From an uncultured bacterium (GTDB lineage Bacteria > Patescibacteriota > Minisyncoccia > Phycocordibacterales > GWA1-40-21), in the NCBI GenBank assembly GCA_903850545.1, contig CAINLW010000063.1, forward strand, positions 1 through 32,156: a DNA stretch of 32,156 nucleotides, in the 5' to 3' direction. Position numbers and translations under genes: made by a program. Shown piece after piece: positions 22,281 through 29,750 of this stretch (position 1 is its first letter; each line of letters starts with the position of its first letter). Under the pieces are notes generated by a model. It had not been told where the DNA came from. It saw nothing but the letters and a program-made list of their open reading frames with translations, and did not search any database.

Positions 22281-23113
22281 TCATCTTCATTAAAAACATC
22301 GAAATGGTTTTTTATGCCATAATGTACCCCAAGCTGTTTAATTTTAATTAAATAATCCATACTTAAAAATTTTCTAAATACTCTCAAGGCAAAAGCGCTA
22401 GCGTTCCTTTCACCTCTCATAATTTTTTCTTGTTTTTTAACACTAGGTTTCTCAACATGATATTTATCAAACGCCTTTCCCTTGATTAGTCCTTTTAACA
22501 TACCTAAAATTTCTTCCCTTCGCTCTGCCCTCATATGATTTTCTTCAGAAACATAAGGAGTTTCTATTGCATGCCCGATTTCGTGCATCAACACAAACAA
22601 GCCCAAAATCGATGTTGGATCGGTTTCTGTTTCTACTAAAATTCCCTCTCTATTCATACCAATCTGACCATTTGAATTTTGCATTCTCTCTAAAAGCGAT
22701 AGTTTTTGAGTATCGGTAATATAATAGTATATAGAATATTTTTCACATAAATCCTTTAAATCTAAAATTTCTTTTCCTTTTCTTATTGTCAAACCTTTTA
22801 TTTTTCTATAATTTGCTCCTTTTGGTCTATCGTCCCAATAGTCTGGAGTACTAAATCTATTAAGATATGAGTATAGGGTTTCGTCATGAGTTGAATCATA
22901 CTCAATAGCACAAGTTGATACCTCTTTACCTTCTTCTTTTGGTAATTCAAAAGACATAACCCCTTCATCTTTCCATGGATTTTCTGTCAATCGACTTGTT
23001 AATTCTCTTACTGTGGTATCAAACATCTCAGAAGATAAAGTAGCTTCTCTTTTTGACTCGTCTTTAGTCCTTTCAAGATATTCTTCTGATTTATTTCCAA
23101 AAAATTTAAACAT
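22262..23113 (-). CDS. Putative zinc metallopeptidase-like protein (HEIGH motif)
   Basis: A 283-residue soluble protein. VLMHEIGHAIETP (about 185) is a HExxH zinc-binding motif, and EENHMRAERREEILGML follows as a possible source of the third ligand. The N-terminal 170 residues have no family I recognise. There is no signal peptide, so it acts inside the cell. The gene lies exactly between an intact rluD-like gene and a second copy of that gene's 3' end, as if inserted there. Its last seven or so codons and its TGA belong to the displaced rluD fragment, so its original C-terminus may differ. Confidence 0.6.
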   Translation of the reverse strand: MFKFFGNKSEEYLERTKDESKREATLSSEMFDTTVRELTSRLTENPWKDEGVMSFELPKEEGKEVSTCAIEYDSTHDETLYSYLNRFSTPDYWDDRPKGANYRKIKGLTIRKGKEILDLKDLCEKYSIYYYITDTQKLSLLERMQNSNGQIGMNREGILVETETDPTSILGLFVLMHEIGHAIETPYVSEENHMRAERREEILGMLKGLIKGKAFDKYHVEKPSVKKQEKIMRGERNASAFALRVFRKFLSMDYLIKIKQLGVHYGIKNHFDVFNEDDIPEES

Positions 23114-23156
23114 AAAATTTATAATTAAATAATAATTTACTAAATTGTTTTAATAC

Positions 23157-23885
23157 TTAAATCTTGATTTTTTTCATCGCCTCCTCAAAATCTTCTGGAT
23201 AAGGAGCTGTGATTTTCAATAATTTTCCTGAAGGTAATTTGATTTCCAATTCTCTCGCATGAAGTGCCGTTCTTTTAAAATCTAATTGTTGTTTTTGGCT
23301 TAAATAAAAATCTGTGGCATAAAGCTTGTCCATAACCAAAGGGTGGTTTATTGCGCTAAAATGGACCCTTATTTGATGTGTTCTGCCAGTTTTAGGCATT
23401 GCCTCCACAAAGGTAAACCCATCCTTTCTATTCAAAACTTTAAAATAAGTAACAGCTTCACGCATTTCCCCGCGAGTCCCTCTTTGCGAAGTCCATTTAC
23501 GAAAATCATTTATACTTCTTCCTATTGGTCTGTCTATCATTCCCCTGTCCTCTTTCAAATCACCATAAAGAAAAGCTTGATAAACTTTATGAACTTTTCT
23601 TGCTTTAAATTGTCCTTTCAAAAATTCGTAAGCCTTTTGATTTTTTGCAATTATAAGAACACCGGTTGTATCTCTGTCTGTTCTGTGAACGATTCCTGGT
23701 CTTAGTATCTTTGTTCCATCATCTAAAATAATCGGTTCACCAACATTTTTAATTCTTGGATATTTTTTTAAAATCCAATCTACCAAAGTTTTTTCCTTCG
23801 TTCTTGAGTCTGGGTGAATAACCAGCCCAGCTGGCTTATTTATTACAACAACATCTTTGTCTTCATAGAGAATAGGAATTTTCAT
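23157..23885 (-). CDS. RluA/RluD-family pseudouridine synthase without S4 domain
   Basis: A 242-residue enzyme that isomerises uridine in rRNA or tRNA. The opening ILYEDKDVVVINKPAGLVIH, the catalytic motif GIVHRTDRDTTGVLIIAKN (Asp at the HRxDRDT position), RGEMREAVTYFKVL and the C-terminal GRTHQIRVHFSAINHPLVMD are all family marks. The N-terminal S4 RNA-binding domain of RluD is absent, as in RluA-type members. The usual HRLDRDTSG motif is HRTDRDTTG here. Its 3' end exists a second time at 22138-22280, beyond the metallopeptidase gene. Confidence 0.9.
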   Translation of the reverse strand: MKIPILYEDKDVVVINKPAGLVIHPDSRTKEKTLVDWILKKYPRIKNVGEPIILDDGTKILRPGIVHRTDRDTTGVLIIAKNQKAYEFLKGQFKARKVHKVYQAFLYGDLKEDRGMIDRPIGRSINDFRKWTSQRGTRGEMREAVTYFKVLNRKDGFTFVEAMPKTGRTHQIRVHFSAINHPLVMDKLYATDFYLSQKQQLDFKRTALHARELEIKLPSGKLLKITAPYPEDFEEAMKKIKI

Positions 23886-23902
23886 ATCATTTTAATATAT
23901 AT

Positions 23903-24574
23903 TTATTTAAAAATAAATCCTCTGAAAATAAACGGTCCTGGATGTTTTATTTCTTCTTCTGTAAAAAGATTTTCTGGAAAAACACGACGTGGAATTCTCA
24001 TCACAACACCCCTAATGTCATTTTTTGTGATTTTCCCCTCAACATGGCGACAAAGCCGTCTTCTTTCTACTGTATCTCTTATATCATCTTTAGATATTTC
24101 TATCTTATAAACTTTAAGATCGGGTGAATCTGGACTAAATCCAACAAGTGATTTACCAAGACCCATTGCCACCTTGAGCGGTCCTGATACGCGTGCCTCA
24201 CCGAAAGCGAGACCTATCGCATCAGATTCTGGTATCACTGCATTAGCATAATGAGAATCATTCATTTTGTCACCAACAATAAGATCTTTGTCCAAACCAA
24301 GTGTCTCTAAAATTTTTGTAAATTTCTCAACTCGAATCAAACACCCTTTCTTTTGCAGCTCTCGGTAAAGATTGTTTATTTCATCATCATCTTTTAATAA
24401 AGTTATACCAAGACCTGTCTGTAATAACATAAAAAGTTCAGGTAATTTCTTTTTTATGAATTCAATGTCTTTGGATCCTTCGAGTGTTTGGGAAAGCAAA
24501 ACTGCTTCTTTTTTTAAAGCTTCTCTATCCTCAATATTACTACCTAAAATTTCTGACGTTCCTATATTTTCCAT
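23903..24574 (-). CDS. Hypothetical soluble protein
   Basis: A 223-residue protein I do not recognise. The first half is helical and charged (REALKKEAVLLSQTLEGSKD, IEFIKKKLPELFMLLQTGLG). The centre contains SHYANAVIPESDAIGLAFGE, and the second half is rich in Arg (VERRRLCRHVEGKIT, VVMRIPRRVFPENLF). There is no signal peptide or membrane helix. It lies 17 nt upstream of the rluD-like gene on the same strand and is probably co-transcribed. TATAAT ends 5 nt before its ATG. Confidence 0.6.
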   Translation of the reverse strand: MENIGTSEILGSNIEDREALKKEAVLLSQTLEGSKDIEFIKKKLPELFMLLQTGLGITLLKDDDEINNLYRELQKKGCLIRVEKFTKILETLGLDKDLIVGDKMNDSHYANAVIPESDAIGLAFGEARVSGPLKVAMGLGKSLVGFSPDSPDLKVYKIEISKDDIRDTVERRRLCRHVEGKITKNDIRGVVMRIPRRVFPENLFTEEEIKHPGPFIFRGFIFK

Positions 24575-24644
24575 ATCACATTATAATAATTACCTTGATA
24601 ATCTAGCACAAATAGGCTATTCTATAAAGCACAACGAATACGTT

Positions 24645-24717
24645 GGGAGATTAGCTCAGTTGGTAGAGCGCTTCATTTACACTGAAGATGTCACAGGTTC
24701 GAGTCCTGTATCTCCCA
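24645..24717 (+). tRNA. tRNA-Val (TAC)
   Basis: Acceptor GGGAGAT/ATCTCCC with A73 at 24717, D arm GCTC-AGTTGGTA-GAGC, anticodon arm CTTCA-TTTACAC-TGAAG (anticodon TAC) and T arm ACAGG-TTCGAGT-CCTGT. CCA is not encoded. The serine recombinase reading frame runs antisense into it. Confidence 0.95.
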
Positions 24718-26240
24718 CACAAGGAAACTTCCATATTTTTACGGCCGGCGCGCAAGCGCGTATTATGGACAATGGGTTTAATAAAATCTAAATTGACCTT
24801 TTGTTTTAATACGAATTCGGTGGGAGGGCAAAATGAGATGGAAACGGATTTGTCACACAATTTATGGTTCGAGCCGATTTTTTTGAAATAATCACGAATT
24901 TCAAAAAAATCGTCGCTCGATACCAATTGCGTGGCTTTTTTTATATCTAAAATCCATTTCCGTAATGGTTCGACCCAATTATTTCTCTCCACTCGGGCGG
25001 AGTCCATTTTATGTGCGAGAGACACCTTTTGTCGCAACAAATCATTTTTCTTCGTAAGATAATTTTCTTTCGGAATATCGCCGTCTAAATATAACGTAAT
25101 CAAATCGTCGAGCTTTTTCTGCGTCTCTCGCTCATTATCTTTTATTCGCCCGACACAGCTTCCCGATAAAACTTTTGCCTCTTTTTCCCATTCGTCAGTT
25201 TTCTCACTCATATACTTTAGCCACTCATCGGGAAGCGTGATTCCTTGAAGCAGTTCTTTTAATTGTTGAACGAGCAAATCTTCTCGCAAATATTGTTGAG
25301 AACAATTTCCTTTTTTCTTCGTACAGCGATAATAGCGATAACGTCCGCCGTTACCTTTGACCCATTGTGCAGTTATCATGCTTCCACATTCACCGCAGTG
25401 AAGTAATCCAGTAAAAGGAAAATTGTGACCAACTTTTGTTTTGCGAGGCCTTGCTCGTTCTTTCAATCGCATCTGGACTGCTTCAAATAAATCTGGAGAA
25501 ATAATTGGTGCAAAGCTTCCTGGGAAATATTCATCTTTATGTTTTACTAAACCGAGATAAGCTTTATTCGTAAGCAACTCGCAAGTTGATGCTTTGCCAA
25601 GTGGCGTTCCGTTTTTCGTAATGACGCCGTGTTCCGCCAAAAATAATGACAATGACGGAAAGGTATGTTTTCCCGTGGCGTATTCTTCGTACGCTTTTAC
25701 AATAATTCTTGCGAGTACAGGATCAGGCTCAATATTTCTAGTTTTAGGATTATTCACGTAGCCCCGCGGGCCTTTCGTGAGCCATTCGCCTCGTCGTACT
25801 TTTTGGCGGATACCTCGCTCGACGTTTTGTTTCAGATTATCGGAATAATATTTCGATTGGCCGAACGCCACTTGAAGCATAAATAATCCTTGCGGAGTGG
25901 GTTCAAACCAAAATGTTGGAAAGCGTAAAGAAACTACTTTGGTCGTGTCTACTCCATAGATGATGCGTCCGCCGTCTATACTATTGCGAGCAAGTCTATC
26001 AGGATGCCATGCAAGAATACCAACACCATCCAATGATTCAATTTGCGACATCATCTCGTTGAATTTTTCACGACCAGGTTTCTTTGCGCTTTTTGACTCT
26101 TGAAATTCCGCGACAATTTCAAGATTTTCTTTATGCGCAAATTCTCGCAGTTCAAAAAGCTGAGCCTCGATAGACATTATTTGTTTATCGTCATCTTCCG
26201 TCGATTTGCGAGCATAAAGAAAATATTTTGGTTTAATCAT
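24651..26240 (-). CDS. Large serine recombinase/integrase with an altered C-terminus
   Basis: A 529-residue serine recombinase. The resolvase catalytic domain has YARKSTEDD (nucleophile Ser at about 11) and ILAWHPDRLARNSIDGG. The recombinase domain (about 160-260) contains KVRRGEWLTKGPRGYVNN. A zinc ribbon follows (LHCGECGSM, then YYRCTKKKGNCSQ), then a coiled coil (about 360-440). From about residue 475 the gene runs through a 115-bp repeat, and its last about 22 codons are antisense to tRNA-Val, so this tail (GRYRTRTCDIFSVNEALYQ) is not native. An inverted copy of the repeat upstream leads into a more plausible C-terminus (26253-26471). It was probably brought in by a mobile element targeting tRNA-Val. 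Confidence 0.88.
   Translation of the reverse strand: MIKPKYFLYARKSTEDDDKQIMSIEAQLFELREFAHKENLEIVAEFQESKSAKKPGREKFNEMMSQIESLDGVGILAWHPDRLARNSIDGGRIIYGVDTTKVVSLRFPTFWFEPTPQGLFMLQVAFGQSKYYSDNLKQNVERGIRQKVRRGEWLTKGPRGYVNNPKTRNIEPDPVLARIIVKAYEEYATGKHTFPSLSLFLAEHGVITKNGTPLGKASTCELLTNKAYLGLVKHKDEYFPGSFAPIISPDLFEAVQMRLKERARPRKTKVGHNFPFTGLLHCGECGSMITAQWVKGNGGRYRYYRCTKKKGNCSQQYLREDLLVQQLKELLQGITLPDEWLKYMSEKTDEWEKEAKVLSGSCVGRIKDNERETQKKLDDLITLYLDGDIPKENYLTKKNDLLRQKVSLAHKMDSARVERNNWVEPLRKWILDIKKATQLVSSDDFFEIRDYFKKIGSNHKLCDKSVSISFCPPTEFVLKQKVNLDFIKPIVHNTRLRAGRKNMEVSLCGRYRTRTCDIFSVNEALYQLS
24715..24829 (+). repeat. 115-bp inverted repeat, left copy
   Basis: It starts in the last bases of tRNA-Val (CCACACAAGGAAACTTCC) and ends in ATTCGGTGGGAGGGC. 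It is the reverse complement of 26299-26413 with a single mismatch. It encodes the recombinase segment PPTEFVLKQKVNLDFIKP and onward on the - strand. Confidence 0.95.
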
Positions 26241-26252
26241 AAAAAGTTTTAG

Positions 26253-26471
26253 ATTATAAAAAAAGAAAAGTCCGTCTATATCTCATTTCTTGCTTTCAGC
26301 CCTCCCACCGAATTCGTATTAAAACAAAAGGTCAATTTAGATTTTATTAAACCCATTGTCCATAATACGCGCTTGCGCGCCGGCCGTAAAAATACGGAAG
26401 TTTCCTTGTGTGGTGATTTGCTAACCTTTGCGCGAAATTATTTTGAACAAAACTCTGATAAATTAATTTAA
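26253..26471 (+). pseudogene. Second, oppositely oriented recombinase C-terminus
   Basis: An open + strand frame without a start codon reads KSVYISFLAFSPPTEFVLKQ, continues through the 115-bp repeat (RKNTEVSLCG) and ends with DLLTFARNYFEQNSDKLI and TAA at 26469-26471. It is homologous to the end of the - strand recombinase (KSVSISFCPPTEFVLKQ, RKNMEVSLCG) but has a protein-like tail in place of tRNA antisense. It may be the original 3' end of this or a sister gene. Confidence 0.65.
26299..26413 (-). repeat. 115-bp inverted repeat, right copy
   Basis: Reverse complement of 24715-24829 with one mismatch (CCGTA for CCATA). With the left copy it brackets almost the whole recombinase gene and its start. 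Weak homology continues inward for about 40 nt on each side (AAATGAGAT and ACGGA blocks). Confidence 0.95.
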
Positions 26472-26640
26472 TTAAACAAATGATTCGGCAAAGCAAACTT
26501 TTTGTCTGGGAAAATTGTTTTGCTTTGCCTCAACTCTTTCTCTCGCCCGCAGGAAGGGTCTGGGAAGGAATGCGGGCGATGATTCCAGTTTTGTTTTTTC
26601 GGGATTTGGGGCGGACGAAATTCATAATCAATAATATCAC
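26472..26640. other. Non-coding stretch with two hairpins upstream of the zinc-ribbon operon
   Basis: GGCAAAGCAAAC (26487-26498) pairs with GTTTTGCTTTGCC (26517-26529), and CGCCCGCA (26544-26551) with TGCGGGCG (26571-26578). The second half is richer in G and C than its surroundings. I see no credible reading frame. Confidence 0.4.
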
Positions 26641-26661
26641 AATATCCAAACTTTGGATATT
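26641..26661 (+). promoter_or_regulatory. Perfect palindromic operator upstream of the HTH gene
   Basis: AATATCCAAA-C-TTTGGATATT: two 10-bp arms around one base. It touches the -35 element TTGAAA (26660-26665), a typical place for autorepression by the HTH protein encoded 29 nt downstream. Confidence 0.75.
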
Positions 26662-26688
26662 GAAACTTTAGATAGACAATGTTAGTAT
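26660..26688 (+). promoter_or_regulatory. Promoter of the zinc-ribbon operon
   Basis: TTGAAA (26660-26665), a 17-nt spacer and TAGTAT (26683-26688). The ATG at 26690 is only 1 nt past the -10, so a transcript from this promoter would start inside the annotated gene. Either the -10 is misplaced by a few bases or the HTH protein comes from another start. Confidence 0.45.
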
Positions 26689-26689
26689 T

Positions 26690-26911
26690 ATGACTAAGTC
26701 GATAAGAACAAAAGAGTATGCTTACTTTGTCGAGAGATTAAGAAAAGCTCGTGAAGAAGCAGGTTTGACTCAAGTACAAGTTGCTAAGAAATTGAAACGT
26801 CCACAATCTCATATTTCAAATATAGAGTCAGGACAGCAAAGAGTTGATGTTGTCGAACTACAAGCCTTTGCAAAAATTTATAATAAAGATATTAAGTATT
26901 TTGTAAAATAA
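26690..26911 (+). CDS. XRE-family HTH regulator
   Basis: A 73-residue protein that is almost entirely one Cro/C1-type helix-turn-helix (RLRKAREEAGLTQVQVAKKL, KRPQSHISNIESGQQRVDVV). It probably binds the perfect palindrome at 26641-26661 and controls its own operon. The next gene starts 4 nt after its stop, and the five genes from here to 29713 are spaced by -1 to 4 nt, so it is the leading gene of one transcript. An antitoxin-like or defence-regulator role is possible. Confidence 0.9.
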   Translation: MTKSIRTKEYAYFVERLRKAREEAGLTQVQVAKKLKRPQSHISNIESGQQRVDVVELQAFAKIYNKDIKYFVK

Positions 26912-26915
26912 TTTT

Positions 26916-27812
26916 ATGAACTGTAAACAGTGTGATAATAAATTAGTTGATAATGCAAAGTTTTGTAATAAATGTGGTAAATCAGTCGAAACAGAAAAGT
27001 TACAGGATAATACTGAAATAGAAAAATCAAAAGTCACCATAATTAAATGCGGTAATTGTAATTATATTGGAGAAGCGGAGTCAAATCGTTCTCTTTGGGC
27101 AAAAATTCTAGCATGGCTTTGTGTTTTTTTTGCACCAATAATTACTATTCTTTATTTTGCATTTACAAAAAAATACAGATGTCCAAAATGTAAATCGACT
27201 TTTGTCGGCGTAAAAGATATAAAAGGAAATTTTGTAGATCAAAAGACAAAAGTTCTTAAGATTGTGTTAATAATTTTTGTTAGTATTTTTGTTATTGGGA
27301 TAATGTCTTCTGTAATTTTAGCTTCTTTAAATTCTGCAAGAGAAAAAGCGGGTCAACAACTATCTGGAGATTGGATAACATATAATGCTATTTCTGATAG
27401 ATTTAGTATCTTATTACCACATTCTCCTAGTTTTGAATCAAGTAATAGTGATACAACTAGTGGAATATCATACGAATACCACTCTTATTCAGCAGAAAAA
27501 ACACCAATTTCTTTTTTAGTCGCAAAATATATTTATTCAGAATCAATTGATATTTCTAATCCAGATAATCTTCTGGAAAAACTAATGAATGGCTTTGTTT
27601 CTGGTTCAGAAACAAAGTTAACTAATTCAAGTTATATTAATTATGAAACATATAGGGGGTTAGATTTTACAGCCAAGACAACTAACGAGACAATTAAAGG
27701 ACGAATTCTATTAATAGGAGAAACCCCGTATCTTCTTATTATAAGTTATCCTGCAGGTAGTAATGTAGATACTGATTATGATAAGTTTGTAAGTTCATTT
27801 GAAATAAAGTAA
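26916..27812 (+). CDS. Zinc-ribbon membrane protein with an extracytoplasmic domain
   Basis: A 298-residue protein. The N-terminal zinc ribbon MNCKQCDNKLVDNAKFCNKC (Cys 3, 6, 17, 20) is followed by a second Cys4 site (IIKCGNCNYIGEAE, later YRCPKCKSTF) that flanks a hydrophobic segment (AKILAWLCVFFAPIITILYF). A transmembrane helix at about 113-133 (ILIIFVSIFVIGIMSSVILA) leads to an outside domain of about 160 residues (ISDRFSILLPHSPSFESSNS onward, PsbP-like in outline). The helix ends with SSVILASLNSAREKA, closely resembling type IV pilin N-terminal helices of CPR bacteria. Function unknown; first of three zinc-ribbon proteins in the operon. Confidence 0.75.
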   Translation: MNCKQCDNKLVDNAKFCNKCGKSVETEKLQDNTEIEKSKVTIIKCGNCNYIGEAESNRSLWAKILAWLCVFFAPIITILYFAFTKKYRCPKCKSTFVGVKDIKGNFVDQKTKVLKIVLIIFVSIFVIGIMSSVILASLNSAREKAGQQLSGDWITYNAISDRFSILLPHSPSFESSNSDTTSGISYEYHSYSAEKTPISFLVAKYIYSESIDISNPDNLLEKLMNGFVSGSETKLTNSSYINYETYRGLDFTAKTTNETIKGRILLIGETPYLLIISYPAGSNVDTDYDKFVSSFEIK

Positions 27813-27814
27813 TC

Positions 27815-28291
27815 ATGTTTTGTAAAAATTGTAATAATAAAATAAAAGAAGAGTCTAAATTTTGTTCATCCTGTGGAACAGAAGTAAAAATTATTTCTGA
27901 AAGTAATGTAGAGGTAAAAGAAAAGTTGTCAGACAAAACAAAAACGCCTTTGGATCAAATTGTTTCATTTATTAGTATAATTATAGGTTTCATTATCGGT
28001 AAGTATCTTGGTTTAGTTGTCTTTATATTTTTATTTGCATTTATTATTGGACAGTGGTTTCCTAAATGGTATTTAAAAAGAGAACATATAAATATCAATT
28101 TAGTTAAATGGGTTGTTTGGTCTAATGTTCTAACCTGGTTACTTCCACCTCTAGGAATTATGACTGGTTTTGCTGCTCTAGAATTCGGTAATCATTTTCC
28201 TGGTGAAAGTAAAAAATATAAAATTATTGCAATTATTGGAATAACGGCTTCGTTTATAAATTCTCTTAGTGGTATATTAATGCATATATAA
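27815..28291 (+). CDS. Zinc-ribbon membrane protein
   Basis: A 158-residue protein with zinc ribbon MFCKNCNNKIKEESKFCSSC (Cys 3, 6, 17, 20), a charged linker (about 25-45), and three or four hydrophobic segments (QIVSFISIIIGFIIGKYLGL, VFIFLFAFIIGQWFP, and the C-terminal IIAIIGITASFINSL). It starts 2 nt after the previous stop. The zinc ribbon is close to those of both neighbours while the membrane parts differ, so these look like one recruiting domain placed on different membrane modules. Confidence 0.7.
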   Translation: MFCKNCNNKIKEESKFCSSCGTEVKIISESNVEVKEKLSDKTKTPLDQIVSFISIIIGFIIGKYLGLVVFIFLFAFIIGQWFPKWYLKREHININLVKWVVWSNVLTWLLPPLGIMTGFAALEFGNHFPGESKKYKIIAIIGITASFINSLSGILMHI

Positions 28292-28295
28292 TATT

Positions 28296-28889
28296 ATGGA
28301 TATCTTTTGTCATAAATGTGGAAATAAGTTAAATGTTAAAGATGAGTTTTGTCAATCTTGTGGTGTAAAAATTATTGCTGATGAAAATAAGAAAGAATCA
28401 AACCATAAAAGTTTGAAACGTAGTGATCTAGAAAAAAAAGCATGGTACAGAGCTTTAAAAGTTATTTATATAATAATAATTATTATTGCGGTTATTATAA
28501 CAGGTATTATTTCTTGGTCATCAAAACCGGAAACGAACTTAGATGGTAATAAATCTTCAATAGCTTGCGACAATGGTAAATCATATACCCCTAACCGCAA
28601 TGACATATATATTTATGGGAAAGAATTAAGCTCTTATGATGACGCACACGCTAGAATTCTTTGTAAATATGATTCTATAAATTTTTATTCCTCCTATTAT
28701 TCTGGATATATTGAAAAAAATTATACTTTTACCCCCGTATATGAAGATACGAAATATGGTTCTTGGCTGGGATATAATATTTTGGCATTTATTATTTTAT
28801 GGTTTGTTGCTTATATAATAAAAATTAGTTTCTTCTATATTGCTATAGGTGAAAAACCCAAAATTGATCTTTTTAGAGCTTTAGAATAA
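28296..28889 (+). CDS. Zinc-ribbon membrane protein with two membrane helices
   Basis: A 197-residue protein with zinc ribbon CHKCGNKLNVKDEFCQSC (Cys 5, 8, 19, 22). A helix at about 53-71 (VIYIIIIIIAVIITGIISW), an outside stretch of about 80 residues rich in Tyr and Ser with Cys in SIACDNGKS and ILCKYDS, and a second helix at about 156-180 (ILAFIILWFVAYIIKISFFY) follow. Both ends face the cytoplasm. Its stop overlaps the next start by 1 nt (TAATG), implying translational coupling to the glycine-zipper protein. Confidence 0.7.
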   Translation: MDIFCHKCGNKLNVKDEFCQSCGVKIIADENKKESNHKSLKRSDLEKKAWYRALKVIYIIIIIIAVIITGIISWSSKPETNLDGNKSSIACDNGKSYTPNRNDIYIYGKELSSYDDAHARILCKYDSINFYSSYYSGYIEKNYTFTPVYEDTKYGSWLGYNILAFIILWFVAYIIKISFFYIAIGEKPKIDLFRALE

Positions 28890-29713
28890 TGTCAGAAGAT
28901 AATATAAAATCAATTGAAGAAGGAAGCACCCCTAAAGTAATTAGGGGTGCTTTGCAAGTGATTGGTGGAGCAGTTCCTTTTGCTGGCGGTTTACTTTCTG
29001 CAGCTGCGGGTGCTTGGTCAGAAAATGAACAAGAAAAAGTAAATAAATTTTTACGTCAATGGATAAAAATGTTAGAGGATGAAATAAAAGAAAAAGAAAT
29101 AACCATTTTAGAAATAATGGCTCGCTTAAATATTCATGATGAGAAAATATCAAAAAGATTAGAGAGTAAAGAATATCAATCTCTTTTAAAAAAGACATTT
29201 CGAGAATGGTCTGGTGCAGAAAGTGAAGATAAGAGAACTTATATAAGAAATATACTTGCTAATGCGGCGGCTTCGTCTATAACAAGTGATGAAGTGGTGC
29301 GTCTTTTTATTGATTGGCTAAAGATGTATTCCGAACTTCATTTCAAGGTTGTTTCTATTATTTATAAACATGGGACTAATGGAGTTTCTCGTGGCGAAAT
29401 TTGGCGAGACTTAGGAAAATCTGAAGTTGCAGAAAATTCTGCTGACGCAGATTTGTTTAAATTGTTAATCAGAGATTTGAGTACCGGTGGGGTGGTTAGA
29501 CAACACCGAGAGGTTGATTATTATGGTAATTTTATATCAAAGACTCCAGAACGTCGTCCCAAAGGATCTGGACCAAAACCAGTAACTTCTGCTTTTGATG
29601 ATGAGGACTCTTATGAACTAACAGAACTTGGTAAACAATTTGTGCACTACGCGATGACAGATTTACCGTTAAAAATTGAGTATAAACCAAAAACTGAAAA
29701 TGATTCGATATAA
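28889..29713 (+). CDS. Glycine-zipper/coiled-coil protein, possible effector
   Basis: A 274-residue protein I cannot assign. A glycine/alanine-rich hydrophobic segment at about 18-43 (GALQVIGGAVPFAGGLLSAA) could insert in a membrane. A charged helical region follows (about 45-110), then TFREWSGAESEDKRTYIRNI, LANAAASSITSDEVVRLFID and WLKMYSELHFKVVSIIYKHG, then a winged-helix-like end (LTELGKQFVHYAM). The layout of a hydrophobic N-terminus, a helical stalk and an ILANAA-type helix recalls Abi-alpha-like abortive infection proteins, but I cannot confirm homology. It is the last gene of the operon, translationally coupled to the third zinc-ribbon gene and followed by a terminator. Confidence 0.65.
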   Translation: MSEDNIKSIEEGSTPKVIRGALQVIGGAVPFAGGLLSAAAGAWSENEQEKVNKFLRQWIKMLEDEIKEKEITILEIMARLNIHDEKISKRLESKEYQSLLKKTFREWSGAESEDKRTYIRNILANAAASSITSDEVVRLFIDWLKMYSELHFKVVSIIYKHGTNGVSRGEIWRDLGKSEVAENSADADLFKLLIRDLSTGGVVRQHREVDYYGNFISKTPERRPKGSGPKPVTSAFDDEDSYELTELGKQFVHYAMTDLPLKIEYKPKTENDSI

Positions 29714-29745
29714 AAAAAGAACGAGTTGCGGTCTCGTTCTTTTTT
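29713..29745. terminator. Bidirectional terminator after the zinc-ribbon operon
   Basis: A 13-bp perfect stem (AAAAAAGAACGAG at 29713-29725 with CTCGTTCTTTTTT at 29733-29745, loop TTGCGGT). It also ends the convergent gene at 29751. Confidence 0.9.
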
Positions 29746-29750
29746 CTTGT

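Noticed and set aside
24651-24716. Recombinase C-terminal tail as a real domain
   Set aside because: These codons are the antisense of tRNA-Val, so the tail only reflects the position of the next stop codon.
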